Of a DNA stretch of 42,938 nucleotides, positions 35,258-42,938 are shown piece by piece; position 1 is the first letter of the stretch; each line of letters begins with the position of its first letter. Under the pieces are notes generated by a model. It made no database searches. It was given only the letters and a program-made list of their open reading frames with translations, and was not told where the DNA came from. Both the position numbers and the translations under genes were made by a program. Origin of the DNA: Okeania hirsuta. GTDB lineage: Bacteria > Cyanobacteriota > Cyanobacteriia > Cyanobacteriales > Microcoleaceae. Where the stretch lies: assembly GCF_003838195.1 (NCBI RefSeq), contig NZ_RCBY01000044.1, positions 1-42,938 on the forward strand, read 5' to 3'.

Positions 35258-38200
35258 ATGAACAGCTCATTTTTGAATCGTCTCCATAGTCCAGAACGCC
35301 CAGTCATAGTCTTTGATGGGGCAATGGGTACTAACCTACAAGTCCAAAATCTGACTGCTGAAGACTTTGGCGGTGCAGAATATGAAGGTTGTAACGAATA
35401 CCTTGTCCATACTAAGCCAGAAGCAGTTGCTACAGTCCACCGAGGGTTCTTAGCAGCAGGTGCTGATGTGGTTGAAACTGATACTTTTGGTGGTACAAAA
35501 ATTGTATTGGCAGAATACGATTTAGCGGACAAAGCTTATTATTTGAATAAAACCGCAGCGGAGTTGGCAAAGTCTGTTACTGCGGAATTTTCTACCCCAG
35601 AAAAGCCTCGATTTGTTGCCGGGTCCATGGGACCAGGAACAAAATTACCTACCTTGGGACATATTGATTTTGACACCTTAAAAGATGGTTTTGCCGAACA
35701 AGCGGAAGGTCTTTGGGATGGGGGAGTAGATTTATTTCTTGTGGAAACTTGTCAGGATGTTTTACAGATAAAAGCTGCCCTAAATGGTATAGAAGAAACC
35801 TTTGCGAAAAAAGGTGAACGTCGCCCCATCATGGTGTCAATAACTATGGAAGCTTTTGGCACTATGTTAGTCGGTTCAGAAATTAATGCTGCTGTGACAA
35901 TTTTAGAACCTTATTCTATTGATATTTTAGGATTAAATTGCGCTACTGGTCCTGATTTAATGAAGGAACATATTCGTTATTTGTCAGAAAATTCCCCTTT
36001 TGTTATTTCTTGTATTCCTAATGCTGGTTTACCAGAAAATATCGGCGGACAAGCTCACTACAGATTAACTCCTATAGAGTTGAAAATGGCATTAATGCAC
36101 TTCGTTGAAGACCTGGGAGTGCAAGTTATCGGCGGTTGTTGTGGTACTCGTCCAGACCATATTAAAGCATTAGCTGAAATTACTGAAACTCTCACACCAA
36201 AAGAACGAGAATATAACTATATTCCATCAGCAGCTTCTATCTATTCTTCCGAAACTTACGAACAAGATAACTCCTTTTTAATTGTTGGGGAAAGACTGAA
36301 TGCTAGTGGTTCTAAAAAATGTCGAACTTTACTCAATAATGAAGATTGGGATGGCTTAGTTGCCCTGGCAAAATCTCAGGTAAAAGAAGGGGCACATATT
36401 CTCGATGTTAACGTTGATTATGTGGGACGCGATGGGGTTAAAGATATGCACGAATTAGCATCTCGTTTAGTCACAAATGTTAATTTGCCTCTGATGTTAG
36501 ACTCCACAGAATGGGAAAAAATGGAGGCGGGTTTAAAAGTTGCTGGCGGTAAATGTTTGCTCAATTCTACTAACTATGAAGATGGAGAACCTCGTTTTTT
36601 TAAAGTATTAGAATTGGCGAAAAAATATGGTGCTGGTGTGGTAGTTGGAACCATCGATGAGGATGGAATGGCGCGGACGGCTGATAAGAAATTTGAAATA
36701 GCAAAACGAGCTTATGATGCAGCAGTAGAATATGGGATTCCTGCCCATGAATTGTTCTTTGATACTTTAGCATTGCCAGTTTCTACAGGGATTGAAGAGG
36801 ATAGGGAAAATGGAAAAGCTACTATTGAATCTATTAAAAGGATTCGGGAAGAATTACCAGGTTGTCATATAATGCTTGGGGTTTCTAACATTTCGTTTGG
36901 TTTAAATCCCGCTGCCAGACAAGTATTGAACTCGGTATTTTTGCATGAAGCAATGGCAGTAGGTTTGGATGGATCTATTGTTAGTGCGAGTAAGATTTTA
37001 CCCATGTCAAAAATTGAACCAGAACATCAAGAAGTTTGTCGCAAACTAATATATGACCAACGGGAATTTGATGGGGATATTTGTACTTACGATCCTCTGG
37101 CTGAGTTAACAACAATGTTCCAGGGTAAAACAACTAAAAAAGACCGTTCTGCCACACAAAATTTACCAATTGAAGAACGTTTAAAACAACATATTATTGA
37201 TGGAGAACGTATCGGTTTAGAAGATGCTTTAGCCAAAGCTTTAGAAACATATCCGCCCCTAGATATTATCAATGTCTATTTATTAGATGGCATGAAAGTA
37301 GTGGGAGAATTATTCGGTTCCGGACAAATGCAATTACCATTTGTATTGCAGTCTGCTCAAACTATGAAAGCAGCAGTTGCTTATCTACAACCTTTCATGG
37401 AAGCAGAAGAGTCAGGTGAGGATAATTCTAAGGGAACTTTCCTCATTGCAACTGTCAAAGGAGACGTTCACGATATTGGTAAAAATCTCGTAGATATCAT
37501 TCTTTCCAACAACGGTTATCGGGTAATTAATTTAGGAATTAAACAACCAGTTGATAATATCATTGCTGCTTACCGCGAACATAATGCTGACTGCATCGCC
37601 ATGAGTGGTTTATTGGTGAAGTCAACCGCATTTATGAAAGACAACTTGGAAACATTTAACGCAGAAGGTATTACCGTTCCCGTGATTTTAGGTGGTGCTG
37701 CTCTGACTCCGAAATTCGTCCATGAAGATTGCCAAAATACCTACAAAGGTAAAGTCGTTTATGGTAAAGATGCGTTTTCCGATTTGCATTTCATGGATAA
37801 GTTGATGCCAGCAAAATCAGAAAATCAGTGGGATGACATTAAAGGATTTTTAGGTGAGTTTGCCGAAGAAAACGGTAACGGTAATGGCAATGGTAAGGTT
37901 AATAGTAATGGTAATGGTAAAGCTGCTACTGCTAAGTCTGAAGAAAAAGAGGAAACTAAACCTGCTGCTCCAGTCGTAATAGATACACGACGTTCCGATG
38001 ATGTAGCAGTAGATATCCCTCGCCCCACTCCTCCATTCTGGGGAACAAAGTTATTGCAACCAGAAGATATGCCATTTGAGGAATTATTCTGGTATTTAGA
38101 TTTGCAAGCGTTGATGGCAGGGCAATGGCAATTCCGTAAACCCCAAGGTCAACCACGGGAAGAATATAATGAGTTTTTAGCAGAAAAGGTTTATCCGATT

Positions 38201-38842
38201 CTGGAAACTTGGAAATCACGGGTAGTTAATGAGAAGTTGCTGTATCCCCAAGCAATTTATGGTTACTTCCCTTGTCAAGCAGAAGGAAATACACTTTTCA
38301 TTTACGACTCCGACGAAATGAATAAGACTGGTAAAGCAACAACAGTTGTGAACAGTTTTGAATTTCCTCGGCAAAAGTCAGGACGACGGTTGTGTATTGC
38401 TGACTTCTTTGCTCCCAAGGACTCCGGAATTATTGATGTGTTCCCGATGCACGCTGTAACAGTAGGAGAAATAGCCACTGAATTTGCACAGAAGTTGTTT
38501 GCTGCCGATGAGTATACAAATTATTTGTATTTCCACGGTATGGCGGTACAAACTGCGGAAGCAATGGCAGAATGGTTACACGCTCGTATTCGTCGGGAGT
38601 TAGGTTTCGGTGCAGAGGATGCAGATAATATCAGGGATCTTCTGAAACAGCGTTATCAAGGATCACGTTATAGTTTCGGTTATCCCGCTTGTCCGAATAT
38701 GCAGGATCAGTATAAGCAGTTAGACTTGTTGGATGTGAAAAGGATTGATATGTATATGGATGAGAGCGAGCAGTTGTATCCAGAACAGTCTACGACAGCG
38801 ATTATTACTTATCATCCAGTGGCGAAATATTTTAGTGCGTAG
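35258..38842 (+). CDS. metH: Cobalamin-dependent methionine synthase
   Basis: This 1194-residue modular enzyme transfers the methyl group of methyl-tetrahydrofolate to homocysteine through cobalamin, making methionine in the cytosol. Domains in order: the homocysteine domain (about 5-325; DGAMGTN, zinc ligand C228 in LNCATG, and C294/C295 in [10 protein letters not shown]); the folate domain (about 345-620; [24 protein letters not shown]); the B12 cap and cobalamin domain (about 640-865) with the axial-ligand motif DVHDIGKN near 734-741; and the activation/AdoMet domain (about 920-1194; [19 protein letters not shown]). A low-complexity Gly/Asn linker (about 868-890) joins the last two. ATG 35258 is preferred over TTG 35252. 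All key residues are present. It appears monocistronic. Confidence 0.97.
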   Translation: MNSSFLNRLHSPERPVIVFDGAMGTNLQVQNLTAEDFGGAEYEGCNEYLVHTKPEAVATVHRGFLAAGADVVETDTFGGTKIVLAEYDLADKAYYLNKTAAELAKSVTAEFSTPEKPRFVAGSMGPGTKLPTLGHIDFDTLKDGFAEQAEGLWDGGVDLFLVETCQDVLQIKAALNGIEETFAKKGERRPIMVSITMEAFGTMLVGSEINAAVTILEPYSIDILGLNCATGPDLMKEHIRYLSENSPFVISCIPNAGLPENIGGQAHYRLTPIELKMALMHFVEDLGVQVIGGCCGTRPDHIKALAEITETLTPKEREYNYIPSAASIYSSETYEQDNSFLIVGERLNASGSKKCRTLLNNEDWDGLVALAKSQVKEGAHILDVNVDYVGRDGVKDMHELASRLVTNVNLPLMLDSTEWEKMEAGLKVAGGKCLLNSTNYEDGEPRFFKVLELAKKYGAGVVVGTIDEDGMARTADKKFEIAKRAYDAAVEYGIPAHELFFDTLALPVSTGIEEDRENGKATIESIKRIREELPGCHIMLGVSNISFGLNPAARQVLNSVFLHEAMAVGLDGSIVSASKILPMSKIEPEHQEVCRKLIYDQREFDGDICTYDPLAELTTMFQGKTTKKDRSATQNLPIEERLKQHIIDGERIGLEDALAKALETYPPLDIINVYLLDGMKVVGELFGSGQMQLPFVLQSAQTMKAAVAYLQPFMEAEESGEDNSKGTFLIATVKGDVHDIGKNLVDIILSNNGYRVINLGIKQPVDNIIAAYREHNADCIAMSGLLVKSTAFMKDNLETFNAEGITVPVILGGAALTPKFVHEDCQNTYKGKVVYGKDAFSDLHFMDKLMPAKSENQWDDIKGFLGEFAEENGNGNGNGKVNSNGNGKAATAKSEEKEETKPAAPVVIDTRRSDDVAVDIPRPTPPFWGTKLLQPEDMPFEELFWYLDLQALMAGQWQFRKPQGQPREEYNEFLAEKVYPILETWKSRVVNEKLLYPQAIYGYFPCQAEGNTLFIYDSDEMNKTGKATTVVNSFEFPRQKSGRRLCIADFFAPKDSGIIDVFPMHAVTVGEIATEFAQKLFAADEYTNYLYFHGMAVQTAEAMAEWLHARIRRELGFGAEDADNIRDLLKQRYQGSRYSFGYPACPNMQDQYKQLDLLDVKRIDMYMDESEQLYPEQSTTAIITYHPVAKYFSA

Positions 38843-39277
38843 GTAGAGAAGAAGGAGTCAGGAGTCAGGAGACAGGAGTCAGGAGGGAAGAGGAGGAAGT
38901 AGTAGAGTAGTAGTGGCACGTCAAGCTTAAAATGGTGGAATAGATTTTTGACTAAAAGCTTTGAAAAATCAGGATCGTACCATTTTCCCAAAGTAACATT
39001 TAAGGCTTGACACGGCAGTAGGGTGTGTTACACTTCGTTAACGCACCGTCAAATCTATAAACTTTTTGGTGGGTTACGCTGACGCTAACCCACCCTACTG
39101 GACCGACACAGCTAAAATGGTGCATTAGAAAATGGGGGGATGGGGTGATGGGGCGATGGGGTGATGGGGTGATTATGAAAAAAGCTAATGCACACTTTTA
39201 GCTGTGTCAGTCTACTACCCGCTTCTTCATTTACTAGAATAATCAACCTATTGGTAACATTGTTTGACAGAAAATAT
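38843..39277. repeat. Repeat-rich region after metH
   Basis: GGAGTCA heptamers fill 38856-38886. A palindromic element occupies 39016-39100: outer arms CAGTAGGGTG and CACCCTACTG enclose two smaller hairpins (GTGTGTTACACTTCGTTAACGCAC and a GGTGGGTTACGC...GCTAACCCACC unit). This is a widespread cyanobacterial repeat type. An octamer GATGGGGT array covers 39136-39172. No gene is seen. Confidence 0.75.
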
Positions 39278-39941
39278 ATGCAAAAAATTAAAATTAAGCT
39301 AGTTACTCTCGGAAGCTTAAAATACCCAGTTTATTTTCAGTTTATAAAAAAGTGGAAATCAAAAATTTTTAGCGCTGAACATCTCGATCAAATACAGATT
39401 TTACCAGAAATGGACGGTGAAAATTGGTCGTATACTGACAAATTGCTTGCAAATTTAATTTAAGTCAGATAAAAATTACGACTTTACAGTTGGTATTATC
39501 AACTATCGTTTAGAAAAGAATTACTATGTTAGAAGAGTAGGAAAAGATTTATGTATACTTTCGTTATATGAAACAGCAGAAATTATTCGTGATGCAAATT
39601 TGACTATTGAAAATTTTATCATCCGTAATCTTTATGAATTCTGCTCAATTTACTTAGAATATGCTAGAGATGCTTCTTTAGTTGAATATAGTGTAGCTCA
39701 CGATGAAACTCGCAGTTGCTTATTTGATATGTGTGGAAACAAAGCTGATACGGAGTTCGATCACTGTATTCTCAAATCACATAGTAAAAATCGCTCAAAA
39801 CACTCTCCAGTTAAGCATCAGAGTCGATTGTATACAGTAACGGGTAGTGAAAAAATCGCTCTTACTACTTTGGCTTGGGCATTCTGCGATTTTTCTTGGG
39901 GGGAAGTTCAGTTTTACCCCAATCACCAAGGGTGTCCTTAA
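39278..39941 (+). pseudogene. Frameshifted hypothetical gene
   Basis: A first frame from ATG 39278 reads MQKIKIKLVTLGSLKYPVYF to GENWSYTDKLLANLI and stops at 39461-39463. One frame over, coding continues without its own start as SDKNYDFTVGIINYRLEKNYYVRR, then ILSLYETAEIIRDANLTIENFI, IYLEYARDASLVEYSVAHDETRSCLFDMCGNKAD. The two halves look like one protein broken by an indel near 39455-39470. The HDETRSCLFDMCG segment resembles a conserved motif of uncharacterised bacterial proteins that often end in a small cysteine motif, but I cannot name the family. After about 39790 the sequence degenerates. Function is unknown. Confidence 0.55.
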
Positions 39942-39996
39942 ATAATAAATCTTGGTCATTTGTCAAAAAAATTAGATGCGTTTGCCCAGGGCGATA

Positions 39997-40136
39997 CAAC
40001 TACAATAACATAATACTATTTAGTCACGAATCGAGGTTATATGCCATCCAATGCAGAACAATTGTTCAACTACAATAACATAATACTATTTAGTCACGAA
40101 TCGAGGTTATATGCCATCCAATGCAGAACAATTGTT
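39997..40136 (+). repeat. Perfect 70-bp tandem duplication
   Basis: Bases 39997-40066 and 40067-40136 are identical over the full 70-base unit (start CAACTACAATAACATAATAC; contains ATGCCATCCAATGCAG). The second copy supplies the start codon at 40111 and the first nine codons of the next gene. The first copy contains the same start but leads into an out-of-frame continuation that stops soon after. Confidence 0.95.
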
Positions 40137-41115
40137 CAGCTCTATTTCTAATGTAAAATACTTTGCTTATGGCTCCAACTTATCTAAATCATTACTAGAA
40201 TTCAAATTAGCATCAAATCTTCAAACAAAGGATAAATACAATACAGAACCTAATTCACTGATTTTACATTCTCAACCAGCTATATTAAAAAATTTTGAAT
40301 TTAAATTTAATTTATATGTGCCGACGAATAATGTCGATCCAAGTTACGCTAATTTAGTTTATCAAAAAAATTCTATTGTACATGGTTGTTTGTATGAAAT
40401 GTCACCAGAATGTAAAGCAGTAATTGATGGATTAGAAGGTAAAGGTCAAGTATATCAAGAAGAAATTGTACAAGTTTTGCCTTATGGTTCAAATACTACT
40501 ATTAATGCTCTAACATATATAGCTTATAGAGAAAAAATTCAATTCCCAGGTCTGACAATTAAAGAGGGTATACCGCCTTCTAAAAGATATTTAAATACTC
40601 TAATTTATGGTGCTAAAGAATGTAATTTAGATTCTGAGTGGATCGAATATTTAAAAAATCAAAAAGTTGCAACAATGCCTTTAATTAAATTATCAAATGA
40701 AGAGCTGAAAAAGATTAAGGAAAAAATTTATACTCCTCAAGATTTAAAACTTAAAAATTTACCATTAGACCAAGCTTTTAATGAAAAGGGAGAACTGATC
40801 AGACCTATTATTAGCAGTATTTGTGGGTTAGTATTTATGTGTAATCCGAATCAAGGATTTGCCATTGGAGCAAGGGCATGGATTAAACAAATATTAGGAA
40901 GAGATATGACTGTATTTTATGCAAGAAGATGTTTGCGAAATGAAGGTGTTTCATTATATGAAACGGAACAAGATATATTGTTGGCAGATCGAGATTGTCT
41001 AGATTATGTTATCGCAAATGCGTGTAATTTATTGAGGCAATCAAGAATAGAAGGAGAGGGTGTATTTTTACTTGGTAGGACAACTAATTTTCATTTGTGG
41101 AAAGATTATTTGTAA
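40111..41115 (+). CDS. Gamma-glutamylcyclotransferase-like protein
   Basis: The 334-residue protein carries the GGCT/AIG2-like fold markers: YFAYGSNLS at residues 17-25 for substrate binding, and HGCLYEMSPECKAVIDGLEGKGQVYQ, with E109 as the likely catalytic glutamate. GGCT enzymes form 5-oxoproline from gamma-glutamyl peptides, but the many bacterial homologues have untested substrates. About 150 residues follow the core (IRPIISSICGLVFMCNPNQGFAIGARAWIKQILGRDMTVFYARRCL), an extension I do not recognise. The start at ATG 40111 lies inside the second copy of the 70-bp duplication. It follows the broken gene at 39278-39941 on the same strand. Confidence 0.72.
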   Translation: MPSNAEQLFSSISNVKYFAYGSNLSKSLLEFKLASNLQTKDKYNTEPNSLILHSQPAILKNFEFKFNLYVPTNNVDPSYANLVYQKNSIVHGCLYEMSPECKAVIDGLEGKGQVYQEEIVQVLPYGSNTTINALTYIAYREKIQFPGLTIKEGIPPSKRYLNTLIYGAKECNLDSEWIEYLKNQKVATMPLIKLSNEELKKIKEKIYTPQDLKLKNLPLDQAFNEKGELIRPIISSICGLVFMCNPNQGFAIGARAWIKQILGRDMTVFYARRCLRNEGVSLYETEQDILLADRDCLDYVIANACNLLRQSRIEGEGVFLLGRTTNFHLWKDYL

Positions 41116-41602
41116 GCTATCAGCTATTGCTTTGCAGGAGGTAAAAGCGATTGATAAATTGAGGCCAAGTTCAACTTGATGTTGCTGAAACGCCTTAAAC
41201 TTTACTATTAATAGCTGAATCGTTACGATTATTTGACTTCAAGAAGTTAGTCAAATTTAAAAATGTATGATAATGTTTATCGTAACTTAGTCCTTCTCCG
41301 AGATAGAGGTGGATTTTAGCCTAAATATTTAGCAGTTGGTTGCTAATTCCAATATATTTTCTATAAAATTTTAATTAAATAGGATTACTTATACAGCGTA
41401 TTTTAGGTTTATGAGGTAAACTGACAACAATTTTACAGCACTTTTTAAGATGGTGAGGTACAGTTCAATATTAATCTCTATCTTCTCTTTCCTCTTCCCT
41501 ACTCTCTACTCCCTACTTCCAAGATGTACCTCATCCACTAGAAAATTGTTGTATTTTTAATAAATTCTAGAACATGATGATAAATAATTTGGAGGTTAAT
41601 TT
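41116..41602. other. Intergenic region
   Basis: These 487 bases are AT-rich, with a CTACTCCCTACT-type repeat at about 41495-41520 flanked by the inverted pair GATGGTGAGGTACA (41449-41462) and AAGATGTACCTCATC (41521-41535). No gene is seen. A GGAGG ribosome-binding site at 41591-41595 serves the next gene. Confidence 0.5.
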
Positions 41603-42235
41603 ATGATTAAGTATAAATTCAAAAATTTAATTGTTTTTTTATTGATTATTTTGGCAGCATTTCCATCATTAGCAAATTCTAATAATCTAGAAATATTAAC
41701 CCACAATAAATCAGATATTTCTCAATCTCAAATTATTACTTCACCAGAGCCAGAGAATTCTCCTTATTCTAAGTTAGAAAATTTATTAGCAGATAATAAA
41801 TGGCAAGAAGCAGACGAAGAAACATACGATCTGATTTTAACTTTAACTCAAAGAAAGAGAGGAGGAGGTATCAATACAAGAGCAATAAAAGAAAAAATTT
41901 CTTGTGAAGAAATCAGTAATATAGACCGACTCTGGCGGAAGTATTCTGAAGATAAATTTGGTCTTAGTATTCAAGTATCAATTTACTTAGAAACTGGCAA
42001 TAATTTGGAAGCATACGACCCACAAAGTTACCAACTATTCGGCGATCAATTAGGTTGGAGAAAATCCAGAAAATGGAAAAAATATGAGCAGTTAAATTTT
42101 TCAGAAAATGCTCCTAAAGGTCATTTGCCAATAGCTTTAAGAGAGCTAGATGCTACTGTGAATATCCCAGAATTTATGATTACTAAACGTTTGCGTCGGA
42201 TATTATATTCTAAGGTTCAAGAATGTAATCTCTAA
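41603..42235 (+). CDS. Exported GUN4-domain protein
   Basis: The 210-residue protein begins with a clear signal peptide (MIKYKFKNLIVFLLIILAAFPSLANS, cleavage near 25). From about residue 54 it carries a GUN4 domain: YSKLENLLADNKWQEADEETYDLILTLTQRK, then ISNIDRLWRKYSEDKFGLSIQVSIYLE, GDQLGWRKSRKW and APKGHLPIALREL. GUN4 binds Mg-porphyrins and is normally stromal or cytosolic, so a secreted version is uncommon and its ligand is unclear. It shares the domain with the kinase at 30089-31522, though the sequences are not close. Start ATG 41603 has GGAGG seven bases upstream. It is probably monocistronic. Confidence 0.88.
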   Translation: MIKYKFKNLIVFLLIILAAFPSLANSNNLEILTHNKSDISQSQIITSPEPENSPYSKLENLLADNKWQEADEETYDLILTLTQRKRGGGINTRAIKEKISCEEISNIDRLWRKYSEDKFGLSIQVSIYLETGNNLEAYDPQSYQLFGDQLGWRKSRKWKKYEQLNFSENAPKGHLPIALRELDATVNIPEFMITKRLRRILYSKVQECNL

Positions 42236-42413
42236 GGAGTCAGGAGTCAGGAGTCAGGAGGGAAGAAAGAAGAAGAAAGAGCAGGAGGAGGAAAAGGAGA
42301 AAGTTTTTTGTTTGGTGGCGCACAACTGCCTTAACGTGTAAAGGGAACGGAGTTCTATGGCGCTATTATCCGGATATGATATTACAAAGACATTGTCTTT
42401 TCTCCAATACACT
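42236..42413. repeat. GGAGTCA heptamer array and spacer
   Basis: About three GGAGTCA heptamers begin right after the GUN4 stop (42236-42258), followed by a purine-rich stretch (GAAAGAAGAAGAAAG). It lies between two convergent genes. No terminator hairpin is evident. Confidence 0.65.
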
Positions 42414-42884
42414 TTATCCCTCAACTTTAGCAACTATTTTACCTCGGACATGACGACCTTTTAAACGATTTAATGCTTCTGGTATTTCCTCTAAACTAAT
42501 TACTTCTGTCAACATTGAATCAACTTTTTTTTGTCTGACTAATTCCCCCATTTCTCTTGCCATTTTTCCTAAATCTTTAATTGCTTTTTTATCCCCAGAT
42601 AAATAAGCACCTCCCAAAGCAACTTCATGGATAGAAGCAGCAATACTAAAAAGTTTAAACTTACTAAAATCAGGCAACCCGGCAATACAAGCAATTCCAC
42701 CATTAAATGCCAACATTTCAAAACCTTTTGTTGCAGTTTCTGAACTAACCGTATCTAAAATTGCATCAACACCACGTCCTTTAGTAATTTCTTTCACCCT
42801 AACAACTACATCCTCATTTTTATAGTCAATTAAATGCTTTGCTCCCAACTTTTGCACATAATCAAAATTATTCTGAGAACAAGA
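42414..42884 (-). pseudogene. 3' part of a zinc-type alcohol dehydrogenase/quinone oxidoreductase, cut by an IS
   Basis: The frame encodes the C-terminal half of an MDR-family reductase: SCSQNNFDYVQKLGAKHLIDYKNEDVVVRVKEITKGRGVDAILDTV, then FNGGIACIAGLPDF and the family ending LEEIPEALNRLKGRHVRGKIVAKVEG. These are the Rossmann beta-strands after the GxGxxG dinucleotide-binding loop. That loop and the whole catalytic N-terminal domain are missing. The coding sense continues past the apparent GTG at 42857 up to codon TCT at 42884, where an IS end begins, so 42857 is not the original start. The remainder may lie beyond the window, on the far side of the IS. Confidence 0.85.
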
Positions 42885-42938
42885 TGAACTACCCCGCCGT
42901 GTAGACGGACGGGGTTTCTAAGTCCCCGTCAACAAAGT
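42885..42938 (-). mobile_element. Right end of an IS200/IS605-type element interrupting the reductase gene
   Basis: From 42885 the sequence TGAACTACCCCGCCGTGTAG, then ACGGACGGGG, forms the GC-rich terminal hairpin found at cyanobacterial IS200/IS605 right ends (minus-strand form CCCCGTCCG...CGGCGGGGTAGTTCA). AAGTCCCCGTC follows. The reductase reading frame stops making sense exactly at this edge. The transposase or tnpB part must lie beyond the window. Confidence 0.65.

Noticed and set aside
39875-40078. Frame crossing the 70-bp duplication
   Set aside because: It is created by the duplication and the degenerate end of the preceding gene; not conserved-looking.

Overview
The window comes from a low-GC filamentous cyanobacterium. 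Evidence seen directly: many GCGATCGC (HIP1) octamers, heptameric tandem repeats typical of Oscillatoriales-type genomes, cyanobacterial protein families (PATAN response regulators, GUN4-domain proteins, CHAT-TPR, DUF1822, GuaB3) and a Yfr1 small RNA between trxA and guaB3. The protein flavour resembles the Trichodesmium/Okeania/Microcoleus group, but the genus is only an inference.

Layout. (1) 1-4335: a piece of the ribosomal-protein operon (rplO-secY-adk-infA-rpmJ-rpsM) bounded on both sides by near-identical, same-orientation 3' tails of IS200/IS605-type tnpB elements. The usual neighbours rpsE and rpsK are absent, so the operon has been broken here. (2) 4348-10909, minus strand: a LOG-family protein, a complete tnpB insertion, trxA, yfr1 and guaB3, with decayed IS and MITE-like pieces between them. 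(3) 11670-17160, minus strand: a DMT exporter, a 2H-phosphoesterase-like protein and two paralogous PatA-type (PATAN + receiver) response regulators. (4) 17746-29211, plus strand: a secreted TPR-CHAT protein whose catalytic His and Cys are both replaced, a subtilisin-like protease with a PPC domain, a two-gene unit of a sigma-like HTH protein plus a DUF1822 protein, and two paralogous TPR proteins. A Ser/Thr kinase-GUN4 fusion follows on the minus strand (30089-31522). The TPR and kinase genes lie between inverted copies of one dispersed repeat. (5) 32266-34813: a PhzF-like protein and a dead Cache-type sensor gene split by an IS1-family element with an 8-bp target duplication; that IS1 copy carries its own nested insertion. 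(6) 35258-38842: metH. (7) 38843-42938: a repeat-rich accessory end with a frameshifted hypothetical gene, a 70-bp perfect tandem duplication over the start of a GGCT-like gene, a secreted GUN4 protein, and the 3' part of a quinone oxidoreductase gene cut by another IS end.

Housekeeping functions (translation, secretion, nucleotide and methionine metabolism, redox) sit in islands separated by repeat-rich, transposon-scarred intergenic DNA. The most unusual block is region 4, where protease-like, signalling and transcription-factor-like genes occur together. A shared function for them is a hypothesis.
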